A model generated the notes under the pieces. The model saw nothing but the letters and a program-made list of their open reading frames with translations. It was not told the DNA's origin and searched no databases. This document shows positions 1 to 7,083 of a stretch of 8,946 nucleotides of DNA, one piece after another (the stretch's first letter is position 1; each line of letters opens with the position of its first letter). A program made the position numbers and the translations under genes. Origin of the DNA: Cytophagales bacterium (GTDB lineage: Bacteria; Bacteroidota; Bacteroidia; Cytophagales; Cyclobacteriaceae); NCBI GenBank assembly GCA_029262955.1, contig JAJCYL010000503.1, positions 1 through 8,946 on the forward strand, in the 5' to 3' direction.

Positions 1-33
1 TTTTTCTCATAAACTTCTCATAGTATTTATTAC

Positions 34-849
34 TTACGACAACAACATATCAGTGCGTATCCTATCGGCCACTTTTTCAATCAATTGGTTATGGCCTGAT
101 GATACTTCATAATACCTGATCTGTGATATTTTGGTTCGAAATTCCATTAATTTATCAATCGGAATCACGCGATCGTAAGTTCCTAAGTACAGGTATGTAC
201 GTATTTCATTTTGGTTTAAAGCATTTATTAAGTCTTCTTGAGTAAACCTCAATGCTTTATAAGCTCTCCAGACTCGATATACCTGCTCTCTCTTTTCCCG
301 GGTGTCCATCTGGTGTTTTACAAATTTAACTATGGACTTGTCTAAGAGACCCACACTCATGAGAAGGTCTGCGAAAAAAAAATAGGCCGTTGGATTTTCA
401 ACCATGGTTTTGAATAGCCATCTAAATGGGCCATTCATGGTCGCCAACTTGTACCATTGATTGGTTTTAATGCCATCAGGCGCAATCAATACGATGGATT
501 CTATTTTTTCAGGAAATTTCTCCAATAAAGTGAACAGCAGTTTACCTCCAAGACTAAATGCTCCAATTGAAAATTTGTCAATTTTCTCCTGCTTAAAAAA
601 TTGCTTAAATACTAACTCAACCTCTTCCTTCTGAATGACCTCTCCTTCTTCCCATGAGCTGTCACCATGATGGGGTAAATCAAAATGGTACAATGTATAG
701 TTAGCCCCTATCTTATTCAGCGGTTGAAGATGCACTCCTGATTGCCCAAATCCATGAAAAGCGAGAAAGGAATTGCTACCCTGTCCGTACTTTTGATAAC
801 AAAATGATCCTTTGTCGGATTTGATGATGCCTCTAACGACTTCGGTCAT
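34..849 (-). CDS. alpha/beta hydrolase
   Basis: A 271-residue soluble protein of the alpha/beta hydrolase fold, with no signal peptide, so probably cytoplasmic. Seen in the sequence: an oxyanion-hole type HG motif (FHGFGQSG, residues 31-38), a DLPHHGDSS motif (57-65) like the usual DLPGHG(D/R)S, a nucleophile elbow AFSLGG with Ser99, a likely acid Asp226 in GTYDRVIP, and a likely base His253 in SSGHN. The Ser-Asp-His triad is therefore complete and in the usual order. Residues about 130-205 form an aromatic, basic cap region. The family covers esterases, lipases and C-C hydrolases, and nothing here fixes the substrate. The start is an ATG 7 bases after the stop of the upstream dCMP deaminase, which suggests co-transcription and perhaps translational coupling. 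The N-terminus matches the usual beta-strand entry of the fold. Confidence 0.9.
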   Translation of the reverse strand: MTEVVRGIIKSDKGSFCYQKYGQGSNSFLAFHGFGQSGVHLQPLNKIGANYTLYHFDLPHHGDSSWEEGEVIQKEEVELVFKQFFKQEKIDKFSIGAFSLGGKLLFTLLEKFPEKIESIVLIAPDGIKTNQWYKLATMNGPFRWLFKTMVENPTAYFFFADLLMSVGLLDKSIVKFVKHQMDTREKREQVYRVWRAYKALRFTQEDLINALNQNEIRTYLYLGTYDRVIPIDKLMEFRTKISQIRYYEVSSGHNQLIEKVADRIRTDMLLS

Positions 850-856
850 ATGGTTC

Positions 857-1336
857 TCAAATCATATCAGTAATATTTGATAGTTGGCCGGTATACTGCT
901 GAACATTCACCCCAAATTTGACAAGGAAATCTACACCCTCATCACTTTCCAGGCCCTTATAGTCGGCATACGACTTCAAATAAATAACATCTGTAATTCC
1001 CATACTATAAATGATCCTGGCGCAGGCAATGCATGGTGAGAGGGTCACAAATAGTGTAGAACCATCAACCGAAGCACTATTCTTTACCGCGTACATGATG
1101 GCGTTTTGTTCTGCATGGATTGCCAAATAGCAACTACCCTTTGAGTCCCGGGCGCATCCATCAGGAAATTCAACGTCGCAATTGTGAGTCCCGGAAGGAG
1201 GGCCATTATATCCGATTGAGATGATCCTGGTGTCTTTTACCAACACCGCTCCAACATGGCGTCTGACGCAATGAGACCTCTTGGCCAGGTTGACCGCAAG
1301 CTCCATGTATATGTCTTCAAATTCTGGTTTTTGCAC
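857..1336 (-). CDS. dCMP deaminase (zinc-dependent deoxycytidylate deaminase, GTG start)
   Basis: Deaminates dCMP to dUMP, feeding thymidylate synthase; a cytosolic member of the cytidine/deoxycytidylate deaminase family. Numbered from the GTG, the zinc site is complete: His74 and the proton-shuttling Glu76 in HAEQNA, then Cys102 and Cys105 in SPCIACA. The family motif GYNGPPSG is at 42-49, followed by the HNCD and GCARDSKGSC segments. The frame can be read back to a TTG at 1360, but the GTG at 1336 gives MQKPEFEDIYMELAV, which has the usual N-terminal form of this family (M-x-KPxFxDIxMELA), so I prefer it; there is no ATG before residue 11. Length is 159 residues, normal for the family. The gene leads the hydrolase gene by 7 bases and is divergent from the 7TM-AraC gene. 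Function is secure from motifs; the start is inferred. Confidence 0.93.
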   Translation of the reverse strand: MQKPEFEDIYMELAVNLAKRSHCVRRHVGAVLVKDTRIISIGYNGPPSGTHNCDVEFPDGCARDSKGSCYLAIHAEQNAIMYAVKNSASVDGSTLFVTLSPCIACARIIYSMGITDVIYLKSYADYKGLESDEGVDFLVKFGVNVQQYTGQLSNITDMI

Positions 1337-1452
1337 TATCCGCTTCTGATTAATCAGCAAATATCAAATAAAGCTCATTATGCTGTAAATCTCTGCCCAA
1401 ACTACAACCTATCTTTCAAGAGACTACTAAATTTTCTAATTTCACTTCAACT
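1337..1452. promoter_or_regulatory. divergent intergenic region between dCMP deaminase and the 7TM-AraC gene
   Basis: This 116-base AT-rich gap separates two genes transcribed away from each other, so it should hold a promoter for each. I see no clean match to the Bacteroidota -7 box (TAnnTTTG), no strong inverted repeat and no purine-rich ribosome binding site before the ATG at 1453. The assignment rests on gene orientation only. Confidence 0.35.
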
Positions 1453-2565
1453 ATGAAGCCGTCTTTAGATACCTGGACGATTGTTTTTCTTTTCTCGGCC
1501 ATTCAGGGAATTTTTCTCGGGATCATTACCCTATTACAGCGATCAAAAAACCAAAGCGCAAATATCTACCTGGGTGTATTTGTATTGCTATTTTCACTAA
1601 TGCTGCTTGATTACTTCACCTTCTGGAGCAACTACCGATTCATTTTTCCGTATTCATTTGGATTTTCTTTTGGCTTTCAGTTTTGGTACGGCCCCGTTCT
1701 TTACCTCTACATAAGAGAACTGAATAACCTTCCCTCTACCTGGAAATCAAGATCCCTTCATTTCATTCCGGGACTTCTTTTCTACGGGACCATGATTGAA
1801 TACTTCAGTATGCCAATAATCGAAAAGTTGGAGGTGTTTACTGCAGAGGAGACCCCGTCGTTATTTGATTTCCTACTCGTGCCTTCCTTGAAAATCGCCC
1901 ATATGACAGTTTATGCTTTATTGAGTTATCAAACTATTCTTAAAGCGTCTGCCGAACAATCCAATAACGGTTTTTTCAGGTGGCAAAAAATCTTTACTGC
2001 GCTATTCGCGGTATTCATATTTTCTGGACTGACTTATTATTTATTGGTGTCCTTTGCTGACTTTAAGGTTGAATATGACTATATGATCTCGTTCACAATG
2101 GTGTTGGCAATCTATACCATTGGATATATTGGCTATCGACATCCAGAGGTTATCTATGGCTTTGAAAGCTCCCGGTCTAAGTATGAAAATTCGTCTTTAA
2201 AACAGGAAGAGGCAATCAATCTCCTGGAGCAAATAACTGAATTGTTGGAGTATGACAAGATATATCGCCGCAGCGATCTAAAACTGCCAGATGTGGCTAA
2301 GCAATTAAATACTTCAGCTCATCACATCTCTCAAATCGTTAATGAGCGACTTAAACTCTCTTTCCCCGATTTAATCAACTCTTACAGGGTGAATGAAGCT
2401 AAAACTATACTGGCTAACCCTCTCAACTCGGAGCAAAAGATAATTGGAATTGCATTTGATACCGGCTTCAACAACAAGGCCAATTTCAATAATGCTTTCA
2501 AGAAGTTTACTGGCATGTCACCATCGGACTATCGCAAGTTGCATCAGTTAGAATACATGAACTGA
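1453..2565 (+). CDS. AraC-family regulator with N-terminal seven-helix membrane domain
   Basis: A 370-residue membrane-integrated one-component transcription regulator. Residues 1-230 contain about seven hydrophobic segments (near 8-28, 36-56, 70-88, 101-119, 140-162, 178-200 and 208-228), followed by a charged linker with coiled-coil character (240-268). The C-terminus (about 270-365) is an AraC DNA-binding domain with two helix-turn-helix units: LPDVAKQLNTSAHHISQIVN (278-297) and IIGIAFDTGFNNKANFNNAF (330-349), ending in the signature KKFTGMSPSDYRK. Proteins of this architecture are common in Bacteroidota and are thought to sense something at or in the inner membrane, but the ligand is usually unknown. 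The ATG at 1453 gives an N-terminus that enters the first helix directly. The gene is convergent with the ABC permease (91-base gap), so it is not in an operon with it, and its target cannot be read from position alone. Confidence 0.92.
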   Translation: MKPSLDTWTIVFLFSAIQGIFLGIITLLQRSKNQSANIYLGVFVLLFSLMLLDYFTFWSNYRFIFPYSFGFSFGFQFWYGPVLYLYIRELNNLPSTWKSRSLHFIPGLLFYGTMIEYFSMPIIEKLEVFTAEETPSLFDFLLVPSLKIAHMTVYALLSYQTILKASAEQSNNGFFRWQKIFTALFAVFIFSGLTYYLLVSFADFKVEYDYMISFTMVLAIYTIGYIGYRHPEVIYGFESSRSKYENSSLKQEEAINLLEQITELLEYDKIYRRSDLKLPDVAKQLNTSAHHISQIVNERLKLSFPDLINSYRVNEAKTILANPLNSEQKIIGIAFDTGFNNKANFNNAFKKFTGMSPSDYRKLHQLEYMN

Positions 2566-2656
2566 TTTGATTACTCCGACACAGGGTTTCGTGTAGCGGC
2601 CAGAAAAGAGTGATAAAAAACGCTGATACTTGCTATCCATCACTTTAGAATTTCAA

Positions 2657-5056
2657 TTACTCCATTCTTAGGGCATCGACCGGATTAGACATGGAAGATT
2701 TAATTGAATGGAACGAAACAGTCAAAAATGCAATCAGCAATGCAATTGCTGCTGAAGAAACAAAAACGAATATGTCCTGCTCCATTCTATAGGCAAAGTC
2801 TTGAAGCCATTCTTCCATCAAGAAAAATGCTATGGGCCATGCCAGTACATTTGCAAGCAAAACAAGACGGATAAACTTCCAGGAAAGCAGCCTGACCAGC
2901 CCCGCCACTGACGCACCCATCACTTTCCGTATACCAATCTCCTTAACTCTATGTTGAACCATAAAAGTGGTTAATCCAAATAACCCAAGGCATCCAATTA
3001 ATATTCCAAGGGTAGTAAAGATTGAAACAATAAGCAGGAATCTTTTTTCAGCTTCATAGTGCCTTTGAATGTCTTCATCCATAAACTCATAGACAAATGG
3101 TGTCCTCGGAGCAAATTCCTTCCATACCGCTTCGATACGCTCAATAGACTCATTGATCTTGCTGCCATCTATCTTGATCATTACAACTCCAACCCCCATG
3201 GTGCCCTCTGTTTGTAAAGAAAAAACCACGGGCTGAACAGGACTATGTAATGAAGCCATATGAAAATCTTTTACGACACCAATAATTTTAGCCCTTTTCT
3301 TACCCCAAACCGACCCTGTGAAAATGGAGCCCTCAATTGAAGTGTTAACAGGAGTTTCAATATTCAGGAATGAAACAGCGGATTCGTTAAGAACGTAGGC
3401 CTCTGTTCGATCAGTTATAAAATCCTTTGAAAAATCCCGGCCCTCTACAATTTCTGCTTGAAGTGTTTTAAAAATGTCTAATTCAACAATAGTGGTTGGA
3501 AGAGAAACACTCTCTTCACCATCGAAGGAGTATTGTCTCCAGCCACCAATTCGGGCACTAAACTCGTTACCCGCGGCAGAAACACTATGTATCAGCGGAT
3601 CGCTTTCCAGCACCGATTTGAAAGTTTCATATCTCTGCTGCACTTCCCCGGACCAGGCGAAAACTTCTACCACATGATCAGAATTGATACCAAGGTCCTT
3701 ATTCTGCATAAAGTTTAACTGCTTTAAAATTACGAGCGTGCCTAAGATTAGTACTATTGAAATGGCAAATTGAGCGATTACCAGTAAATTGGAAAGGCTT
3801 ATTGACGATCTATTCACGTGACTGATCTTACCTTTTAAAGATTGTGCAAGATCAAATTTCAAAATGTAAGTAACTGGAAAAATACCTGCAACAGTTCCAA
3901 CTAATAGGGTTACCACTATCAACCCTAAAACAACATCCGTTTGTAAAAACAAGTTACCTGGCAAGGTTTTTTCTGCAATTTGGTTAAAAAATGGAATTGA
4001 TAATTCTGAGATAACTAATGCAATCATTGCGGCTAAAAATGTCATTAGGAGTGATTCCATTTGGAATTGCCCAATCATTTGATTTCGACCGGCCCCTAAG
4101 ACTTTTTTCATACCTATTTCTCTTGAGCGATAAAGTGATGAAGCAGTCGTCAGATTAATGTAATTGATGCTTGCAATAACTAAGATGACCGCTGCAATGA
4201 TTGAGAAAATATATACATAGTCCACATTGCCGTTCGACTCAAGTTCATTGGCTCGATTCGACCCTAAATGGATATCTGCTATTGGTTGCAAGAAATAGTC
4301 CGGAACATTCTCCTTAAATCTCAACTTCTCAGCAACAAGGGAAGCTACTTTTTCAGGGAAACCATCAAGATTTGCGCCCTCCTCAAATAAAATGTAGGTG
4401 TAGTGACTAGTGCCACTCCAATTTGTATGCATCCATTCGGGATAATGGTCATGTACAGAAGACATGGAAATAACAAAATTAGGATGGAAATGAGTATTGG
4501 CTGGAACATCTCTCATTACTCCGCTGACTGAAGCTGGTAATCCCTGAAAGTGCAGAACTTTCCCAATCGGGGACTCATCTCCAAAGTACTTTTTACTAAT
4601 TTTCTCACTAATTACTACTTTATTCGGGGCGTCCAGGACTTTGGCAGACTCGCCTATGATAAGTTCCCATGTCAGAATTTCAAAAAATTCAGGTTCACCA
4701 AAAAAGACTTCACTCTCCTGAAATAATTCCTCTTCTAAATAAACATTGTTGCCGCCTCTACCGATCCTTGTGATTTTTTCGATTTCAGGGAAAGCCTCCT
4801 TTAAGTTAGGGGCTAACTGATATTGGGTCAATGCACTTGAGGTTTTAGAGTCGCCTCCCTGAACATAATCCCCAACTAACCTGAAGGTACGGTCTGAATT
4901 AACAAAATACCGGTCATAACTAATTTCATCAGTGACAAACAATACAATTAAGAGGCAGCTGGAAAAACCTATAGCTAAACCGATCAGGTTAATAAATGTG
5001 TAAAGTTTATTTCTTAAAATATTTCGCCAGGCAATTTTGAAGTTATTCCTAAGCAT
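2657..5056 (-). CDS. MacB/FtsX-type ABC transporter permease
   Basis: A 799-residue inner-membrane permease of the MacB/FtsX superfamily in its tandem form, two copies of one helix, a periplasmic domain and three helices. Helices are seen near 21-43, 281-303, 335-356, 376-398 (first half) and 424-446, 672-697, 726-748, 762-784 (second half). MacB periplasmic core domains fill about 45-275 and 450-665. Each half carries the conserved cytoplasmic motif after its first FtsX helix: SREIGMKKVLGAGR (311-324) and VKEIGIRKVMGAS (704-716). The N-terminus MLRNNFKIAWRNILRNKLYT and the C-terminus NPVDALRME are typical of the Bacteroidota family. Such permeases act with a separate ATP-binding subunit in mechanotransmission or export of lipoproteins, peptides or antimicrobials, not classical channel transport. 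No ATPase gene is in the window, so the partner must lie elsewhere. The substrate is not predictable. The gene lies 153 bases downstream of the SRAP gene on the same strand, with a palindromic element in the gap. Confidence 0.95.
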   Translation of the reverse strand: MLRNNFKIAWRNILRNKLYTFINLIGLAIGFSSCLLIVLFVTDEISYDRYFVNSDRTFRLVGDYVQGGDSKTSSALTQYQLAPNLKEAFPEIEKITRIGRGGNNVYLEEELFQESEVFFGEPEFFEILTWELIIGESAKVLDAPNKVVISEKISKKYFGDESPIGKVLHFQGLPASVSGVMRDVPANTHFHPNFVISMSSVHDHYPEWMHTNWSGTSHYTYILFEEGANLDGFPEKVASLVAEKLRFKENVPDYFLQPIADIHLGSNRANELESNGNVDYVYIFSIIAAVILVIASINYINLTTASSLYRSREIGMKKVLGAGRNQMIGQFQMESLLMTFLAAMIALVISELSIPFFNQIAEKTLPGNLFLQTDVVLGLIVVTLLVGTVAGIFPVTYILKFDLAQSLKGKISHVNRSSISLSNLLVIAQFAISIVLILGTLVILKQLNFMQNKDLGINSDHVVEVFAWSGEVQQRYETFKSVLESDPLIHSVSAAGNEFSARIGGWRQYSFDGEESVSLPTTIVELDIFKTLQAEIVEGRDFSKDFITDRTEAYVLNESAVSFLNIETPVNTSIEGSIFTGSVWGKKRAKIIGVVKDFHMASLHSPVQPVVFSLQTEGTMGVGVVMIKIDGSKINESIERIEAVWKEFAPRTPFVYEFMDEDIQRHYEAEKRFLLIVSIFTTLGILIGCLGLFGLTTFMVQHRVKEIGIRKVMGASVAGLVRLLSWKFIRLVLLANVLAWPIAFFLMEEWLQDFAYRMEQDIFVFVSSAAIALLIAFLTVSFHSIKSSMSNPVDALRME

Positions 5057-5114
5057 ACGAATTAGTTTTTGGTCACTTTACTTTGGCACAAAACCAATAC
5101 CAATTTATAACTTT

Positions 5115-5157
5115 CTGATTATCTGGTATTTATGAAATACCTAACACTGATAATCTG
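5115..5157. repeat. nested palindrome with flanking direct repeats upstream of the permease
   Basis: A perfect 17-base palindrome, GGTATTT-ATG-AAATACC (5125-5141), is flanked by two copies of an 11-mer that differ at one base: CTGATTATCTG (5115-5125) and CTGATAATCTG (5147-5157). The flanking copies are 32 bases apart, close to three helical turns, and their GATTATC and GATAATC cores also pair as a second, outer inverted repeat. The half-site AATACC recurs at 5096-5101. The element starts 58 bases upstream of the permease ATG and 52 bases past the SRAP stop. Dyad symmetry and phasing suggest an operator. A transcript hairpin is the alternative, but no U-run follows on either strand, which weakens a terminator reading. 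Confidence 0.55.
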
Positions 5158-5209
5158 TCCAAACTGGTCGTCAGCGAACAAATCCCTATTGAAATATGAG
5201 TTTAAGAAA

Positions 5210-5908
5210 TCAGTTAAACAGCGAATAATTGCCAAATTGATCAGCTGGTGGTACATGGATGATCAGGTCTTCGGAGTTAATCCGGGCGTCATTCACTTTG
5301 GGAGAGACCGAATGACTTTCCATTTTATCGGTTGGAAATGACTTTAGTAATTTCATTAACTCCTCCACAGAGGCATCGTTATTAAGCCATTCATTTTCCA
5401 CTTCTTTATCCAGTATAGCAGGCATCTCCTGAATCGAAGGATCAATCAAATTATTGTTAGGTACGGTAACTATCCTAAAAGTATGATTGGTTTCACCTTC
5501 TTCATCTTCAAATTCATCCCAAAGGCCGGCCAGGCTAAAAATTTCTTGTCCCAACATGTGAACCCAATAAGGTGTCCTCCCTTTCTTGCTAATTCTCTTC
5601 CACTCGTAATAACCATCAACAGGCACTATACACCTCCGCGACTGAAGCGCATTTCGATAAGAAGCCTTACTAACCAAGTCGTCTGAGAAAGCACTGAACA
5701 ACTTTGGAGAAACGGCTTTATTGTTAGCCATTTTTGGTGTTGCTCCCCAATAAAAGAAAGAGAATCCTTTTTCATTGTCATTGGTAATAACAGGTAATAA
5801 CTGAGTAGGTGCCGCATTAAAAATGGGTTTGTACCCATTGGTAACATCCACTGAAAATCTTTTTTGCAGTGCTTGCGAGGAACATGTTAAGGTATATCTG
5901 GAAGACAC
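5210..5908 (-). CDS. SRAP-domain (YedK/HMCES-like) protein with degenerate active site
   Basis: Active SRAP proteins shield abasic sites in single-stranded DNA by a thiazolidine link through the N-terminal Cys2. The fold is clear here: RYTLT at 4-8, NAAPTQ at 31-36, YWG at 53-55, SRRCIVPVDGYYEWK at 90-104, AGLWDEF at 127-133, a MPAIL strand at 162-166, and a C-terminal VSPKVN motif with a usual SLF-type tail. The frame is open with no ATG before the domain. The GTG at 5908 gives 232 residues and places residue 2 exactly where Cys2 belongs, but codon 2 is TCT (Ser). By hand alignment to E. coli YedK, the active-site Asn75 is Ser72 (AGT), the NAR arginine is Phe74, and His160 is Ile159 or, with a one-residue gap, Gln160; only the Glu105 equivalent (Glu102) is kept. 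A TTG at 5968 would add 20 unrelated residues. Family assignment is firm; classical crosslinking looks lost. It may be a divergent paralog or an early pseudogene. Confidence 0.85.
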   Translation of the reverse strand: MSSRYTLTCSSQALQKRFSVDVTNGYKPIFNAAPTQLLPVITNDNEKGFSFFYWGATPKMANNKAVSPKLFSAFSDDLVSKASYRNALQSRRCIVPVDGYYEWKRISKKGRTPYWVHMLGQEIFSLAGLWDEFEDEEGETNHTFRIVTVPNNNLIDPSIQEMPAILDKEVENEWLNNDASVEELMKLLKSFPTDKMESHSVSPKVNDARINSEDLIIHVPPADQFGNYSLFN

Positions 5909-5977
5909 GATTGTAAATATCAATCTTCGTTGAAGATTCTCAAAAGTTTTGTTTGAACAATCGGCCAATCAATAGTA

Positions 5978-6430
5978 TTAACATTCGATTATTCCTGACA
6001 ATTGAGCCTGCTGATCGGTGCCTCCACTGAGGAAGGCCGAAATCTCTTGCACTGTAACGCTAAAGGTCACTTTGTCAATTTCGACCGTCAAAGATCCGTT
6101 TATTGCTACGTAAACTTCTCCATCTAAATCCCCTATTTGAATGGCAATAACATCAATATTGCCTAAATAGAAATCGGCGTTAACATTTGTCGGACCTGAA
6201 TTTGGGGCATTTAAGATGGATACTACGAGAGAACTATCGTCAAGACCAAATGTACCACCAGTCCCACAGCCTCCACTGGAAGAAAAGTTTTGACCCATGA
6301 AGGTAAAAGTACTGCGACCCATTTCTTCAATCATGGGGTCCTTCGGCTCTGTATAGTCTGAACCACAGCTGGTAATCAATACCACCAAAAAAATTGACAG
6401 GCAGGTTCTGACAAAACTTAAATTCACCAT
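5978..6430 (-). CDS. small lipoprotein with Cys-bracketed beta domain
   Basis: A 150-residue putative lipoprotein of unknown function. The ATG at 6430 gives a compact type II signal (MVNLSFVRTC then a hydrophobic core) ending in the lipobox LITSC, with Cys22 as the lipidated residue; reading back to a TTG at 6490 would put 20 polar residues before the signal and is unlikely. After a short acidic linker (23-38), residues 41-150 look all-beta, with short alternating hydrophobic stretches. The only two cysteines of the mature part, Cys55 in GGCG and the final Cys150 in LSGIIEC, could form a disulfide closing the domain. This region resembles the C-terminal domain of the larger lipoprotein at 7084-8067: FxG near the start, an early Cys, a run of TFSVTVQE against TFNVVVED, and the ending LSGIIEC against LTGQIDC. 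It precedes the SRAP gene on the same strand by 69 bases. I do not recognise a named family. Confidence 0.8.
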   Translation of the reverse strand: MVNLSFVRTCLSIFLVVLITSCGSDYTEPKDPMIEEMGRSTFTFMGQNFSSSGGCGTGGTFGLDDSSLVVSILNAPNSGPTNVNADFYLGNIDVIAIQIGDLDGEVYVAINGSLTVEIDKVTFSVTVQEISAFLSGGTDQQAQLSGIIEC

Positions 6431-6558
6431 TTGCTTACTAGATACATCGACAAAATCGTTCGGTTGCGTCTTTAAAAAGATTAATTTCAACTATTAAAAA
6501 TTAGTAATTATCGTGGGTTTTCAAGGACTACTTTGTTTGATCTTTAGAAACTAAAAAT
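6431..6558. promoter_or_regulatory. divergent intergenic region with a possible promoter for the exported protein
   Basis: This 128-base AT-rich gap separates the minus-strand small lipoprotein from the plus-strand exported protein. TACTTTG at 6529-6535 is one base short of the Bacteroidota -7 consensus TAnnTTTG and lies 23 bases before the ATG at 6559. No convincing -33 TTG box stands at the expected distance, so this is a weak candidate only. I see no candidate for the opposite strand. Confidence 0.25.
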
Positions 6559-7032
6559 ATGAAGCCTTTCTTAATGTTATTAGTTATTGGACTTAGTGCT
6601 ATTAGTTACTCATTAAGTGCCCAATCTGCATTTGATAAAATGACGAATGAAAAAATGTCCAAGATCATCTTGAGAGAAGGAGAAGATGTTGAGGGGAGTC
6701 TCGGTCGATGGCAATTTAAATACCACGAATTTCAACTATTTGTGATTACTGATGAAAATGCAAACCGAATGCGGGTTATGACTCCGGTCATTGAAGAGAA
6801 AGACCTCGAAAAAGATCAGTACAAGACAATGTTGGAAGCCAATTTCGATCGGGCTCTTGATGCCAAATATTCCATATATCAAGATGTAGTTTGGTCAGTT
6901 TTCACCCATCCCCTTGGAGAGCTAACGGTGGAACAATTTAAAGATGCTCTCAACCAGGTCTCCAGGTTGGCCGAAAACTTTGGCGGAAGTTATACCAGTA
7001 CAGACTGGGCCTTTAGCTCCGGACAGAATTGA
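6559..7032 (+). CDS. exported small protein, possibly of YbjN/CesT-like fold
   Basis: A 157-residue exported protein of unknown function. Residues 1-21 form a standard type I signal peptide (MKPFLMLLVIGLSAISYS, likely cleavage in LSA-QS). The mature part starts with a helix-like stretch (23-37), then strand-like segments (RWQFKYHEFQLFVITD, 50-65; NRMRVMTPVIE, 69-79), a helix (QYKTMLEANFDRALD, 87-101), another strand pair (YSIYQDVVWSVFTHPLG, 104-120) and a final amphipathic helix (TVEQFKDALNQVSRLAENF, 123-141). This order, with the phrase LEANFDRALDAKY, resembles the YbjN and class I type III secretion chaperone fold, usually cytosolic. The resemblance is by eye and the family call is an inference. 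It has no lipobox, so it is probably periplasmic or secreted. The gene is divergent from the small lipoprotein and convergent with the larger one. Confidence 0.85.
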   Translation: MKPFLMLLVIGLSAISYSLSAQSAFDKMTNEKMSKIILREGEDVEGSLGRWQFKYHEFQLFVITDENANRMRVMTPVIEEKDLEKDQYKTMLEANFDRALDAKYSIYQDVVWSVFTHPLGELTVEQFKDALNQVSRLAENFGGSYTSTDWAFSSGQN

Positions 7033-7043
7033 AGGCCCTTCAA
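7029..7043. terminator. palindrome at the stop codon of the exported protein, weak terminator candidate
   Basis: A perfect 15-base palindrome, TTGAAGG-C-CCTTCAA, includes the TGA stop of the exported-protein gene and lies at the start of the 51-base gap between two convergent genes. As RNA it would fold as a 6-bp stem with a GCC loop. No U-run follows on either strand, so intrinsic termination is doubtful, but the site between converging genes fits a bidirectional end. Confidence 0.25.
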
Positions 7044-7083
7044 CTACGTTAGTGCAATGTTTTCTTAATACAATGCTCAACTG

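Noticed and set aside
1256..1456. Plus-strand open frame before the AraC gene
   Set aside because: It is antisense to the deaminase N-terminus and crosses the intergenic gap; no motif, no homology that I can see.
2566..2656. Possible bidirectional terminator between the AraC gene and the permease
   Set aside because: Only GTGAT/ATCAC (2610-2614 and 2639-2643, 24-base loop) and a 4-bp ACAC/GTGT pair are seen; neither has a U-run, so there is no supportable terminator.
5132..5341. Plus-strand open frame starting inside the palindrome
   Set aside because: It is mostly antisense to the C-terminus of the SRAP gene and shows no family motif; its ATG is the palindrome spacer.
5909..5968. N-terminal extension of the SRAP protein from a TTG
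   Set aside because: The 20 residues have no counterpart in the family, where the domain starts at the processed N-terminus; the GTG at 5908 aligns exactly.
6431..6490. N-terminal extension of the small lipoprotein from a TTG
   Set aside because: It would put 20 polar residues before the lipoprotein signal; the ATG at 6430 gives a normal signal and lipobox.
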